NCBI RefSeq assembly: GCF_051388915.1
Contig: NZ_JBPKBH010000004.1
Coordinates: 1 to 64,000 of the forward strand
DNA length: 64,000 nt
DNA from: Yinghuangia sp051388915
Lineage (GTDB): Bacteria > Actinomycetota > Actinomycetes > Streptomycetales > Streptomycetaceae
Reading direction: 5' to 3'
In this document: positions 1-8,639 of the stretch, piece after piece
Layout of the letters: every line of letters begins with the position of its first letter
Numbering within the stretch: the stretch's first letter is position 1
Translations under genes and position numbers: made by a program
The notes under the pieces: model-generated
Database searches by the model: none
The model's input: only the letters and a program-made list of their open reading frames with translations
What the model was told of the DNA's origin: nothing

Positions 1-112
1 GGCGACTGGGCGTGTCGTGACGCGGTGGGCGCGGGGATCGATCGGGAAATCCTGGGACGATCGTGGCGGTCCGCGACGCTCCGGTCGCGGCCGCGGCACC
101 AGGGATGGCGAG

Positions 113-316
113 ATGGCTCAGGGCAGTGTGAAGTGGTTCAACGCGGAGAAGGGCTTCGGGTTCATCGAACAGGACGGCGGCGGCCCCGACGTGTTCGTGC
201 ACTACTCGGAGATCCAGGGCAACGGCTACCGCAGCCTGGACGAGGGGCAGCGGGTCGAGTTCGAGATCGGCCAGGGCCAGCGCGGCCCGCAGGCCCAGCA
301 GGTCCACGCGATCTAG
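113..316 (+). CDS. Cold-shock protein (CspA family)
   Basis: Encodes 67 residues forming one cold-shock OB-fold, the usual length for this family. The nucleic-acid-binding RNP1-like stretch KGFGFIEQ is at residues 15-22 and the RNP2-like DVFVHYSEI at about 28-36, both intact. Family members bind single-stranded RNA/DNA and act as RNA chaperones. The N terminus (MAQGSVKWFNAEKGFG) is the classic start; longer upstream extensions in this frame are arginine-rich and non-homologous, so the ATG at 113 is chosen. A weak purine-rich RBS precedes it. The gene appears monocistronic, and nothing recognisable lies in bases 1-112. Confidence 0.95.
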   Translation: MAQGSVKWFNAEKGFGFIEQDGGGPDVFVHYSEIQGNGYRSLDEGQRVEFEIGQGQRGPQAQQVHAI

Positions 317-695
317 GGGTTCCAGGGGTTCCCCCGACACCGGCGCTCACGCGGTGGCGCGGCTCACCCTCCGGGCGGGCCGCGCCGCTGTGCCGCGTCG
401 GCGTCCTGCCAAACCTCCTCCGCCATGCCTTCCCGGTCTGGCCGACCCGGTTGCCGGCCGCTGACGGCCGCTGCGAGGCTTTGCGGCGCGAGGTCCCCGT
501 CCCCCCGTCCGGGCCGTGTGGTCCCTCGTGCTCGTGGGGTGCCGCCGTCCTCGGTGCCTCTGCTCCTCGCGGGGTCTGTCGGGTACGCGTCCCCCGCCGT
601 TCCAGGCAGCGTTCCGGTGTGCGGCCCGTGGTGGCCGGTGCGCGCCGGGCGACGACGGCCGCGCCCGGCGCGGCCCCGGCACAGGGCGGCAACTC
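317..695 (+). other. Intergenic region, no gene seen
   Basis: About 380 bases between the cold-shock gene and the phosphoesterase gene. Open frames on both strands here are arginine/proline-rich shadows without recognisable motifs. The sequence directly after the cold-shock stop has two imperfect copies of GGGGTTCC. The region presumably holds the promoter of the phosphoesterase gene; no clear -10/-35 could be picked. Confidence 0.4.
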
Positions 696-2231
696 ATGAT
701 CGAGAGAAGGAAGTTCATCCTGGGAGCGGGTGCGGCATCGGGCGCCGCGCTCGGCAGCTCGCTCGGCGCGGCCCCCGCGGCCGCACGAGGCGGCGTCGGC
801 GGTGATCACGAGGGTGACCACGTCGGACGCCACCCCGCGGCACAGCCCGTGCTCGACCTCCCGGCCTCACGCTCGCCGATCACCCACGTCGTGGTGCTCA
901 TGCTGGAGAACCGGTCCTTCGACCACTGGCTCGGCTGGCTTGCCCGCGACGAGGCGTACCTGCGCGCCGGGCGGCGGCGGTACGGCGGGCGCTTCCGCGT
1001 CGACGGCGACCAGCGGCAGGCGTACCGCGGCCCGGACGGCCGGTGGTGGCACACGTACCCGCTGGTGGGGACGCCGGCCGAGAGCAACCCGTACCGCGGC
1101 TGCGGGCACGTCGTGCCGGGGCAGGGCTGGGACGAGGGGCGCGTCCAGCGCGACCGGGGGTTCGTCGCGGAGGGCAGCGGCAACGACGGGTACGCGCTGG
1201 GCTGCTTCGGCCCCGACGACCTGCCCTTCACCTCCCGGCTCGCCCGCCGCTTCACGGTCTGCGACCGGTCGTTCGCGTCGCTGATGGGCCCGACCCTGGT
1301 CAACCGCTCCTACCTGCACGCGGGCGGATCGGGCGGGCACAAGGCCAACGACACGCCGCCGCCCGAGGGCTATGAGGCGGTGACGATCTGGGACCAGCTC
1401 GAAACCGTGGGGGTCAGCGCGCGCTATTACTACACCGACGTACCCATGACCTTCTTGTTCGGCTCCCGGCTCGTGCCCAAGGCCCGCAAGATCGAGGCGT
1501 TCTTCGAGGACTGCCGCACCGGATCCCTGCCCCAAGTGTCCTTCGTCGACCCGGGGTTCCTGTCCGACAGCCGCACCGACAACCATCCCGGCGGCGACAT
1601 CCGCGCGGGCGAGCGGTTCGCCCGCGACGTGTTCGGGGCCTTCGCGCGCTCCACGCACTGGGCGAACGGACTGTTCGTGCTGACGTACGACGAATGGGGC
1701 GGCTTCTTCGACCACGTGCCCCCGGCGCGCCTCCCGGACGACCGGACCTCGCGCGTCGACGCGGACAACTTCGCGCAGGCGGGGTTCCGGGTGCCCACGA
1801 TTGTGGCGTCGCCGTACGCCCGGCCCGGCGCGGTCGACCACACCGTCTACGACCACACGTCCGTACTGCGTTTCCTGCAATGGCGGTTCCTCGGTGCGCC
1901 GGCGCACGGTCCCGGGCGGGGCGCGGCGCCGTGGGCGTTGTCCCGGCGGAACCGGTACGCCGCGAACCTGGGCACGAGCCTGGTCACCACCGCGGCCCCC
2001 GACCCCGGCTTCGACCTGTCGGTCCCGGTCGCGGACCCGTCGCCGCCGTGCGACCCGCCGATGGGGCACGGCGCGGCGGCCGCCCGCGCGCAGGCGGACG
2101 CGGCTGCTCCGGTACCGGCGGAGGCGTACAAGCATGATGTGGAACTGATGTACGAGGCGGGCGCGTTCGACGGGCTCGGGTACGACCTGACGCCGAGCCC
2201 GATGGTCCGCCGGTGGTGGAACACGGCCTGA
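696..2231 (+). CDS. Tat-exported phosphoesterase (phospholipase C / acid phosphatase family)
   Basis: Encodes 511 residues. The N terminus MIERRKFILGAG is a twin-arginine signal followed by an alanine-rich h-region with likely cleavage near residue 30, so a folded, exported enzyme is predicted. The family signature MLENRSFDHWLG is at about residues 69-80 (metal-binding Glu/Asn and Asp/His), and TYDEWGGFFDHV lies near residues 330-341. These are the conserved blocks of the phosphoesterase/phospholipase C family, which hydrolyses phospholipids or phosphomonoesters. Length fits the family. ATG 696 is chosen over upstream starts because it places the RR motif at the N terminus. It stands alone on its strand. 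Substrate cannot be decided from sequence. Confidence 0.88.
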   Translation: MIERRKFILGAGAASGAALGSSLGAAPAAARGGVGGDHEGDHVGRHPAAQPVLDLPASRSPITHVVVLMLENRSFDHWLGWLARDEAYLRAGRRRYGGRFRVDGDQRQAYRGPDGRWWHTYPLVGTPAESNPYRGCGHVVPGQGWDEGRVQRDRGFVAEGSGNDGYALGCFGPDDLPFTSRLARRFTVCDRSFASLMGPTLVNRSYLHAGGSGGHKANDTPPPEGYEAVTIWDQLETVGVSARYYYTDVPMTFLFGSRLVPKARKIEAFFEDCRTGSLPQVSFVDPGFLSDSRTDNHPGGDIRAGERFARDVFGAFARSTHWANGLFVLTYDEWGGFFDHVPPARLPDDRTSRVDADNFAQAGFRVPTIVASPYARPGAVDHTVYDHTSVLRFLQWRFLGAPAHGPGRGAAPWALSRRNRYAANLGTSLVTTAAPDPGFDLSVPVADPSPPCDPPMGHGAAAARAQADAAAPVPAEAYKHDVELMYEAGAFDGLGYDLTPSPMVRRWWNTA

Positions 2232-2261
2232 CAGGCGTCCGACCGGCGCGCACCTGAACGC

Positions 2262-2320
2262 GGCGGCCGCTCGGAACCTGCCACCGGGCGGCCGCTCGGA
2301 ACCTGCCACCGGGCGGCCGC
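2262..2320. repeat. 25-bp tandem direct repeat (2 copies plus part)
   Basis: Two identical 25-bp units at 2262-2286 and 2287-2311, followed by a partial third (2312-2320). It lies between the convergent 3' ends of the phosphoesterase gene (+) and the PPOX gene (-). No coding role is seen. Confidence 0.85.
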
Positions 2321-2355
2321 CGTTCGCCTGCTCCGATGTCGCGCGACGGACGTGT

Positions 2356-2820
2356 TCAGTCGGCCAGTCGCGCCGGGAACCCGCCGGTGGCGATCGGTCC
2401 CCACCGCGTGGGCGTGACCCGGATGATGGACTTGCCCTGGGCCACCATCGCGGCCCGGTACTCGTCCCAGTCGGGGTGTTCACCGGAGATGTTGCGGAAG
2501 TACTCCACGAGTGGTTCCACCGACTCCGGCGCGTCGATGACCTCCGCCTCGCCGTCGATCTGCACCCACGGCCCGTTCCACTCGTCGGACAGCACGACCA
2601 CGCCGACCGCGGAATCCCGGCGCGCGTTCCGGGTCTTGGCGCGCTCCGGATACGTCGACATCACCACGCGCCCCGAGTCGTCCACGCCACACGTGAGCGG
2701 CGACGCCTGCGGCGATCCGTCGGCCCGACGGGTGATCAGCAGCGCGCGGTGGCGGGGGCGGACGAAGTCCAGCAGCGCCGCCAGGTCGACGGACGTATTG
2801 GTGGCGATGGGACGGCTCAT
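2356..2820 (-). CDS. PPOX-class F420/FMN-dependent oxidoreductase
   Basis: Encodes 154 residues with the split beta-barrel pattern of pyridoxamine-5'-phosphate-oxidase-like flavoenzymes. RHRALLITRRADGSPQASPL near residues 23-42 is the first strand pair, and STYPERAKTRNARRD near 55-69 is the cofactor phosphate-binding block seen in actinobacterial F420-dependent PPOX proteins. WNGPWVQIDGEAEV follows near 80-93. Such enzymes reduce or oxidise small molecules with F420H2 or FMN. A GGAAGG RBS lies about 10 bases before the ATG. Monocistronic; the substrate is unknown. Confidence 0.85.
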   Translation of the reverse strand: MSRPIATNTSVDLAALLDFVRPRHRALLITRRADGSPQASPLTCGVDDSGRVVMSTYPERAKTRNARRDSAVGVVVLSDEWNGPWVQIDGEAEVIDAPESVEPLVEYFRNISGEHPDWDEYRAAMVAQGKSIIRVTPTRWGPIATGGFPARLAD

Positions 2821-3093
2821 GATCGGGTCGGCCTTCCGTGCTCGGAGATCAACGGGGTACTGCCGCAGAGCAGGCTATGCCGCAGCAGTCCACCGATCCC
2901 GCCGACCCGCGCGGCGAGGTCACTGCCGCGCCGGCCCGCTCGCGCCCGGCGAGGAGCAAGTGCGCGGTGGGTCGGGGTGGTCCCTTACATCGCAAGGACG
3001 ACGCGGCGGGCCCGTCTCGGTCCTGGGAAGGTCGGCGGACCAGCTCTCCAGGCAGAGGCGCCGATCCCGGGCGTTCTCCAGAGTTGAGGGCGA

Positions 3094-3119
3094 CGACGCC
3101 GGACACATGTCCGGCGTCG
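3094..3119. promoter_or_regulatory. 26-bp palindrome (12-bp arms, 2-bp centre)
   Basis: Perfect inverted repeat CGACGCCGGACA / TGTCCGGCGTCG separated by CA. The very short centre makes it look more like a protein-binding operator than a hairpin terminator. It lies upstream of the small ORF and ABC permease genes (+) and about 275 bases upstream of the PPOX start (-). The binding protein is unknown. Confidence 0.5.
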
Positions 3120-3162
3120 CGGCTCTTCGTCCCTTGACCCGCCGATGCCCGACGAGGACGCG

Positions 3163-3276
3163 ATGACGCAGCAGGCCTCGGGCCACCAGGCCCCGGCTCA
3201 GCAGGCCCCAGGCCGGCAGACCCCGGCCCGGCAGACTCCGGCCCCGCACGCCCCTACCCGCGGAAGCGAGGCCTGA
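3163..3276 (+). CDS. Short Q/A/P-rich ORF directly upstream of ABC permease
   Basis: Encodes 37 residues of low complexity, rich in Gln, Ala, Pro and Arg with a loose QTPARQTPA repeat. It sits in the same reading frame as the downstream permease and is separated from it only by TGA and one further codon (TGA GCC ATG). The permease also starts with a hydrophilic low-complexity leader. The ORF could therefore be the original N terminus of the permease cut off by a stop, the tail of a lost ATPase gene, or a leader peptide. Expression is uncertain. Confidence 0.3.
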   Translation: MTQQASGHQAPAQQAPGRQTPARQTPAPHAPTRGSEA

Positions 3277-3279
3277 GCC

Positions 3280-4227
3280 ATGGCCATCCCCACTTCCAAG
3301 CCGGCGCCGCCCGCGGATGCGGCCCCAGGTGCCGAAGCCGACGGCCACACGCACACCTCGTCCGCGAACAGGCGGTCGAACGCCCGGGGTTCGCACGGCG
3401 CCGACCAACAGCAAAGCCTCGTCGTGCCGGGTCTGTACGGGCAAGAGCCCGTCACCGGACTGCACTTCACGCGCATGTTGCGGTCCGAGTGGACGAAGAT
3501 CCGCACGGTCCGCTCCACCATGTGGTCGCTGATCGTGATGGTGGTGCTCATCGTCGGCATGGCCGCGCTGCTCGGCGCGACCATCGACACCCCGGACGAC
3601 GAGGGCAAGGATCCGACCGTGTCGCTCGCACTGGCGGGCGCCGTGGTCGCGCAGATCGCGGCGGCCACCCTCGGCGTGCTCACCATCTCGGCCGAGTACA
3701 CGACCGGCATGATCCGCTCGACCATGACCGCGTACCCGCGCCGCATCTCCGTGCTCGCCGCCAAGGCCGTGGTCTTCGGCATCCTCATGTTCGGCGTCGG
3801 CCTGGTGGCGTGTTACCTGGCCTTTCTCGTTGCCGACGGGATGTTCTCGCGCGACGTGGCCGCCGAGTCCACGAACCGGGAGATCGTCAAGGGCGTCCTC
3901 GGCACGGCGACCTACCTGGCCCTGCTCGGCCTCCTCAGCCTGGGCATCGGCACCATGCTGCGGCACTCGGCCGGGGCCGTCACCACAGTCCTTGCCGGTG
4001 TTCTCGTACCGACGATTTTCGGGCGGTTCATCCCCGGCAAGGTCGGCGACTGGGTGGTCGGCTACTCGCCCACGGCGCTGCTGACCAAAATGGTGGCACC
4101 CTACGGCGACGTGGAGGGCGGCATGAACGGCGGCGTCGGTCCATGGCCCGGCATGATCGTGATGGCCTGCTACGCCGCAGCGGCACTGGTCGGTGCGGGC
4201 GTGCTCATCAAGTCGCGCGACGTCTGA
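3280..4227 (+). CDS. ABC-2 type transporter permease
   Basis: Encodes 315 residues. After a hydrophilic leader of about 65 residues, the block MLRSEWTKIRTVRSTMWSL is the typical start of actinobacterial ABC-2 membrane subunits. About six membrane helices follow, with YTTGMIRSTMTAYPRR in the first cytoplasmic loop, a motif shared by this family. The C terminus ends LVGAGVLIKSRDV just after the last helix. Such permeases pair with an ATP-binding subunit to export drugs, lipids or peptides. No ATPase gene lies nearby, which is unusual, so it must borrow one or the system is incomplete. Confidence 0.85.
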   Translation: MAIPTSKPAPPADAAPGAEADGHTHTSSANRRSNARGSHGADQQQSLVVPGLYGQEPVTGLHFTRMLRSEWTKIRTVRSTMWSLIVMVVLIVGMAALLGATIDTPDDEGKDPTVSLALAGAVVAQIAAATLGVLTISAEYTTGMIRSTMTAYPRRISVLAAKAVVFGILMFGVGLVACYLAFLVADGMFSRDVAAESTNREIVKGVLGTATYLALLGLLSLGIGTMLRHSAGAVTTVLAGVLVPTIFGRFIPGKVGDWVVGYSPTALLTKMVAPYGDVEGGMNGGVGPWPGMIVMACYAAAALVGAGVLIKSRDV

Positions 4228-4402
4228 GTCGAGCCGGGGCAGTGCACGCGGCGGGTGGTGCGGAGCAGGGCGGCACTCCTCGTACGGGAGACGCACGCGC
4301 GAGGAGGCTCGGGACCGCGGCCGACAGCGCGAGCAGCACGATCAGCCGACCGCGGTCGGATGCCGCAGCGGCCACGAAGTGTGCCGGGGCCGAGGTGATC
4401 AC
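4208..4402 (-). pseudogene. Possible remnant of an M56 (BlaR1-like) peptidase
   Basis: A 64-codon frame begins at a GTG 13 bases downstream of the BlaI-type gene's stop. It has one hydrophobic helix (LIVLLALSAAVPSLLARA) and then loses protein-like character before stopping inside the 3' end of the permease gene on the other strand. BlaI regulators are usually followed by an M56 membrane metalloprotease whose first segment looks similar. This may therefore be the surviving 5' end of a deleted partner. There is no HExxH motif. Inference only. Confidence 0.25.
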
Positions 4403-4415
4403 GGCGAGTGCGGCC

Positions 4416-4838
4416 CTACTGCGCGCGGTCGGCACCCCTCGGCGGCCTCGGCGGATCGGCGGTCCGCGCGCCGACGAGGCGTTCGAGCCGGGCCAGGATC
4501 TCGGGGTCGCGCGCCGCGTGGTCGACGAAGTGCGCGATGGCGGCGTCCCCGAAGTCGCGCAGCACAGCGCGCACCGCCAGCGCCGCCTGGTCGGGTACGG
4601 AGGCGGCGTACGCGTAGCCCCGGCCCACCCGGCCGCGGGTGGCCGCACCCTTGTCCGCGAGCCGCACCAGCACCGTCATCACCGTCGTGTACGCCAGCGG
4701 CGCGTCGCGCCGGTCGTTCAGGGCGTCGAGGACGTCGCGGACCGGGAGCGGGCCGTCCGCGCTCCACAGGACGGCCATGACGTCCTGTTCGAGCGGGCCG
4801 AGGCCGAACAGCGGGGGAGCGGGGTCGCGGGGGGACAT
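4416..4838 (-). CDS. BlaI/MecI/CopY-family transcriptional repressor
   Basis: Encodes 140 residues with an N-terminal winged helix: GLGPLEQDVMAVLWSADG begins near residue 11, and the recognition part is AYTTVMTVLVRLADKG. This is diagnostic of the BlaI/MecI family (penicillinase repressors). The C-terminal half is helical, fitting dimerisation. The start is the ATG at 4838; an upstream extension would run through the two dyads at 4849-4904 that look like its own operators. It probably represses itself and the divergent methyltransferase. The usual M56 sensor protease seems to be missing or truncated. Confidence 0.9.
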   Translation of the reverse strand: MSPRDPAPPLFGLGPLEQDVMAVLWSADGPLPVRDVLDALNDRRDAPLAYTTVMTVLVRLADKGAATRGRVGRGYAYAASVPDQAALAVRAVLRDFGDAAIAHFVDHAARDPEILARLERLVGARTADPPRPPRGADRAQ

Positions 4839-4848
4839 GCCCGGCAAT

Positions 4849-4904
4849 CTACTACGCGCCCGTCGTAGACAGGAGAGGCCGCGGCTACTACCGTCCCGTA
4901 GCAG
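4849..4904. promoter_or_regulatory. Two BlaI-type operator dyads
   Basis: Two 20-bp dyads lie between the divergent BlaI-like and methyltransferase genes: 4849-4868 (CTACTACG, CGCC, CGTCGTAG) and 4885-4904 (CTACTACCG, TC, CCGTAGCAG). Both match the TACTAC/GTAGTA half-site style of BlaI/MecI operators, and their centres are 36 bp apart. This supports joint repression of both genes by the BlaI-type protein. Binding itself is inferred. Confidence 0.7.
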
Positions 4905-4935
4905 CCGTTCGCCGCCCACTCCAGGAGGCCCGCCC

Positions 4936-5589
4936 ATGCCCCCGGCGCCCGCGCCCGCCCCCGCCGCCCGCAGCCACCGCTGGTTCGCGGCCTTCTACCG
5001 CCGCTGCAACGACTTCGTCGAGAAGCGCTGGCTCGCCGCGGTCCGCGCCGAACTGCTCGCCGACGTGGACGGCGAGGTGTTGGAGATCGGTGCGGGCACC
5101 GGGGCGAACCTGCCGCACTACCACCGGGCGAGCCGGGTGGTCCTCACCGAGCCCGACGCCGCCATGCGCCGCTACCTGGCCCCGCGGCTGCGCCGATGCC
5201 CCGTGCCCGTGGAGGTGGTTTCCGCACCGGCCGAGGAACTGCCCTTCTCCGACGGGTCGTTCGATGCCGTCGTCGTGACACTCGTGCTGTGCTCCGTCGC
5301 CGATCCGGAGCGGGCCGCCGCCGAGATGCGGCGCGTCCTGCGGCCCGGCGGCCGACTCGTCTTCCTGGAGCACGTCGCGGCCTCGGAGCCCCGGCGGCGC
5401 AGGCGCCAGGAGCGCCTGGACCCGCTGTGGAGCCGGGTGTTCGCCGGCTGCCACCTCACCCGGGACACCGTGCGGACGCTCCGGGACGCCGGGTTCGCCG
5501 TCGAGGACGTCCGGATGATCGGCGGCACCCCCAAGGCCGACCCGTCGGCCCCCCTCGTGGCCGGAACCGGCCGGCGGACCGCGGACTAG
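4936..5589 (+). CDS. Class I SAM-dependent methyltransferase (METTL7/UbiE-like)
   Basis: Encodes 217 residues. The SAM-binding motif I VLEIGAGTGANLPHY is near residues 48-62, followed by the acidic motif LTEPDA, the SFDAVVVTLVLCSV segment (motif II region) and LRPGGRLVFLEH (motif III). The N-terminal FYRRCNDFVEKRWL segment resembles bacterial relatives of thiol methyltransferase-like METTL7 proteins. A perfect AGGAGG RBS at 4923-4928 fixes the ATG at 4936. It faces the BlaI-type repressor across the two dyads and is likely its regulon member. The methyl acceptor is unknown. Confidence 0.85.
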   Translation: MPPAPAPAPAARSHRWFAAFYRRCNDFVEKRWLAAVRAELLADVDGEVLEIGAGTGANLPHYHRASRVVLTEPDAAMRRYLAPRLRRCPVPVEVVSAPAEELPFSDGSFDAVVVTLVLCSVADPERAAAEMRRVLRPGGRLVFLEHVAASEPRRRRRQERLDPLWSRVFAGCHLTRDTVRTLRDAGFAVEDVRMIGGTPKADPSAPLVAGTGRRTAD

Positions 5590-5657
5590 CCTCGCACATT
5601 GGCCAGTTGGCGGCGTGCCGTCCGCAGCCATGCGGCGTCCTGTCATGCGGCATCCCG

Positions 5658-6908
5658 TCAGGACTCCGCCGAGGCCAGGTCGAGAAGTCCCGTCGACAGC
5701 TCGGCGTCCAGGTCTTCGAGGCTCCATTTCCCGTCGCGCGCCGCGGTGTTGGTGGCCCAGAAGACCATTGTGCGGTCGGACGGGCGTGCGGCGAAGCGGG
5801 CGAACGACCAGTCGTTGCCGCCGTCGTGCGTGATCAGCGGCCCGTTGTCGGTGGGGAAGACGGTCAGACCGTAGCCGTAGGAGCTGGGCGAGCCGTCGCC
5901 CTCGGGCACATGCGGGGTGAACATCTTGGCCTTCGCCGCAGCGTCGAGGACGATGTCGCCCTCCAGCGCGCGGTACCAGCGGAACATGTCGCGGGCGGTC
6001 GACAGCAGGCCGCCGTTGCCGCGCAGGTTCCAGTACGGCCCGTCCGGCGCCCGAGGGTGGTCGAACGGCCTTCCCTGCGGCGCTCCGTGCTCGTCGTACT
6101 CGACCGCGACGTCGCCGCGCACGGGGTCCGGCAGCACGTACCCCGTGCGCGTCATCCCGGCCGGACCGAAGAGGTTGCGGGCCAGGTAGTCGCCGTACGG
6201 CATGCCGGACGCCTTCTCGACGACGGCGGCGAGCACCGAGTAGCCGGTGTTCGAGTACGCGTACTCCCGCCCCGGAGCCGCGTCGAGCGGCGCGGCCAGG
6301 GCACGGGCCAGCATCGCGTCCCTGCTCAAGGGCTCGTAGTCGTCGCCGATGCTTTCGGGCAGCCCGGAGGTATGAGTGAGGAGGTGGTGGATGGTGACGG
6401 CCCGCTTGTCGGCGGGAACCGCGTCCAGGTGGCTGCCGATGGGGTCGGTGACCCGCAGTGCGCCGGTCATCTCCAGTCGCAAAATGGCGGCTGCGGTAAA
6501 GGACTTCGTGATCGATCCGATGTCGTAGACGGTGTCGCAGTCCGCGGCCCGCCCGGCGGACGCGTCGGCCCGGCCCAGGCCCTGGCAGCTCACGAGCGCG
6601 CCGTTCCGGGCGGTGGCGACGGTTCCCCCGGCCCCGTCCGGCCAGTTCTCCGCAAGGAACCGCGCGACGGCGGCGGCCTGTTCGGAGGAGGGCACGGGTT
6701 CCGGCAGGGAGGGCGCCGCGGACGGCACCGCCCCCGTTGACGGGGCCGTGGGCGGCACCGACGGCGAGCCGGGCGTCGTGCCCGGGGGAGAGTCCGCGGT
6801 CTTGTCGTCCGTTCCGGAGCACGCGGACAGTGTCACCGTCAGCGAAACCACCGCGAGGGCAAGGTACTTGACGGCGCGCTGACGCGCGCCCTGCTTCATG
6901 TGCGGCAT
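5658..6908 (-). CDS. Serine hydrolase lipoprotein (beta-lactamase class C / PBP-like)
   Basis: Encodes 416 residues. A lipoprotein signal ends LTVTLSACSG with the lipobox cysteine at residue 30, followed by a Pro/Ser/Thr-rich linker. The catalytic Ser-x-x-Lys is SITK in DIGSITKSF (about 131-134) and the Tyr-x-Asn motif is in YAYSNTGYS (about 216-219). LLTHTSGLP near residue 180 is also typical. This fold covers class C beta-lactamases, D-Ala-D-Ala carboxypeptidases and esterases; the exact activity is open. ATG 6908 has GGGGA about 5 bases upstream and is preferred over the ATG at 6899. Anchored outside the membrane. Confidence 0.9.
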   Translation of the reverse strand: MPHMKQGARQRAVKYLALAVVSLTVTLSACSGTDDKTADSPPGTTPGSPSVPPTAPSTGAVPSAAPSLPEPVPSSEQAAAVARFLAENWPDGAGGTVATARNGALVSCQGLGRADASAGRAADCDTVYDIGSITKSFTAAAILRLEMTGALRVTDPIGSHLDAVPADKRAVTIHHLLTHTSGLPESIGDDYEPLSRDAMLARALAAPLDAAPGREYAYSNTGYSVLAAVVEKASGMPYGDYLARNLFGPAGMTRTGYVLPDPVRGDVAVEYDEHGAPQGRPFDHPRAPDGPYWNLRGNGGLLSTARDMFRWYRALEGDIVLDAAAKAKMFTPHVPEGDGSPSSYGYGLTVFPTDNGPLITHDGGNDWSFARFAARPSDRTMVFWATNTAARDGKWSLEDLDAELSTGLLDLASAES

Positions 6909-7073
6909 GGATTCCCCGAGTTGCCGAGTGGCCGACGCGGTACTTCCGCGTCCCGCCCAGAACGCTAGGCAGTTCGCGTGTCGGCGTCGTCACGCCCGTG
7001 AGCGAACCGGCACCTCCCCGATGCGGGGGATGCTGCGGTGCGCGGGTCCCCGGCAAGAGGCACGGGGACACCG

Positions 7074-8417
7074 TCACCCGGGGAGTCTCAAGGCCACGAA
7101 CTCGGTGCTGGTGTCCGTGTAGCGCGTCAGATAGACGTAGTTGTCGTCGACGGCCAGGATCTGGTGGTTGAGGTAGGACTCGCCGGGCTTCTCCGGGCGG
7201 CGGGTCAGGTCGACCTGGCCCAGCTCCGTCCGGGTGCCGGTGCGCGTGTCGTACGCGACGATGCGCGCCTCGGCGTAGGAGGGCTTGTCGTACGTCATCT
7301 TGAAGGGCTTGATCTGGGATGTCACGATGCGGCCGTCGGACACGCCGACGATGTGGTCGGGGCCCTTGGACGGGTCGAGCTGCCACTCGTACACCTCGTC
7401 ACCGGTCTTCAGATCCACCGCCCTGACGTTGTAATTGAGCGGCGCCCGCGGAGCGAAGTTCTCCAACCACACGCCGCCGGCGTTCTGCCCGACGCTCGCC
7501 GTGTCCCGGGACAGGCGATGCTCGTCGCCCGGGAGCCGGACCTCGTTGCCCTGGGCGTCGAACATCCGGATTGTGCGCTTCAGTTCGATCTCCATGTCCA
7601 GTGCCAGTGGCTCCGAGGAGACCACGTCGAACACCTCCAGCCCGTCGCGGTCCTCCACCGGCCGGCCCCAGAGCTTGCCGCCGGTCTCCGCGTCGTACAG
7701 CGCGAACTCCGCCATCCGCTTGCCGCCGGGTGCGATCCACCCGGGGGCGATCTCGGGCGACCCGTCGTCGGGCGAGTTGATCACGGCCACATAGCGCCCG
7801 TTGTGGGCGACCGAGTGCGCGCACGCCCGGTCGGGGGTGAGGAACGTCGGCAACACCTTCTGGGATGTGGCGTCGAAGCGCCGCAGGTCGCCGCAGGGCA
7901 GTTCGACGGTGAGCACGGTGGGGCCGAGACTGGCCCGGACGTTGCGCGCGTATGCCATCTGGTCGCGGAAGTCCTGGTGCCACAGCAGTGCTCCGGTGCG
8001 TGTGTCGACAACTCCGGCCGACGTACAGGCGGTGCCCTCTACCGGCGAGAAGACCACGACCGCGAGGCCCGCCGCCGTGGCGGCGTCGGCGTCCGGGAAG
8101 CCGCAGCGCTTCGCGCCGACCGGGAGTTGCAGGCGCCATGCCTCTTTGCCCGAATCGGCCGTGTACGCGACCACGGTCTGGTCCGTCAGCGCTGCGAGCA
8201 CCACGCCGGGATCGGACGTGATGGTCCCGACTGACGCGATTCTGTCGGGCGTGGGCGCGGACCACGCCTCGGGCAGGGCGTCCGCCGGTTTCGTCGGCCC
8301 CGAGGCCGCGGTCGTGGGCGTGGGGTCGGGCAACGAACCGTCGCCGCTGCACGCGGCGGTGGACACCATCAATCCAATTGCGGCGGCGATGCCGCCCAGT
8401 CTGAGAATTCCCCGCAT
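7074..8417 (-). CDS. Lipoprotein with PQQ-type beta-propeller repeats
   Basis: Encodes 447 residues. The signal peptide ends STAACSG, so the lipid-modified cysteine is near residue 25. Repeated motifs such as VVAYTADSGKEAWRLQLP, VVDTRTGALLWHQDF, LYDAETGGKLWGRPV, AVDLKTGDEVYEWQ and IVAYDTRTGTRTELG mark beta-propeller blades of the PQQ/outer-membrane-BamB-like type. No dehydrogenase catalytic residues are evident, so a binding or scaffolding role is more likely. A GGAGGGG RBS lies 4 bases before the ATG; in-frame extension upstream enters the C-rich repeat block and is rejected. Co-directional with the upstream serine hydrolase gene but separated by about 165 bases. Confidence 0.85.
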   Translation of the reverse strand: MRGILRLGGIAAAIGLMVSTAACSGDGSLPDPTPTTAASGPTKPADALPEAWSAPTPDRIASVGTITSDPGVVLAALTDQTVVAYTADSGKEAWRLQLPVGAKRCGFPDADAATAAGLAVVVFSPVEGTACTSAGVVDTRTGALLWHQDFRDQMAYARNVRASLGPTVLTVELPCGDLRRFDATSQKVLPTFLTPDRACAHSVAHNGRYVAVINSPDDGSPEIAPGWIAPGGKRMAEFALYDAETGGKLWGRPVEDRDGLEVFDVVSSEPLALDMEIELKRTIRMFDAQGNEVRLPGDEHRLSRDTASVGQNAGGVWLENFAPRAPLNYNVRAVDLKTGDEVYEWQLDPSKGPDHIVGVSDGRIVTSQIKPFKMTYDKPSYAEARIVAYDTRTGTRTELGQVDLTRRPEKPGESYLNHQILAVDDNYVYLTRYTDTSTEFVALRLPG

Positions 8418-8639
8418 TCCAGCCCCTCCCTGGGCCCAACGGCCCGGTGGATTCCCCGATTTGGGCGTTGCGGAAATGGACGTGGGGAAACTCGGCGGCG
8501 TTCCGCCGAAATCGGAATCGGCGCGAGAACGACGGATATCCCTCGCCGACGGAATTCCCTCGGCGGCCGCGGAAGACCCGGGCGCGCCACCGCGTCGGCA
8601 GATCGGTGGCCCCCGCCGCGCGTCGCCCTCAGGGTGGCC

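Noticed and set aside
4888..7386. 832-codon minus-strand frame across methyltransferase and serine hydrolase genes
   Set aside because: Antisense/out-of-frame shadow of two well-supported genes.
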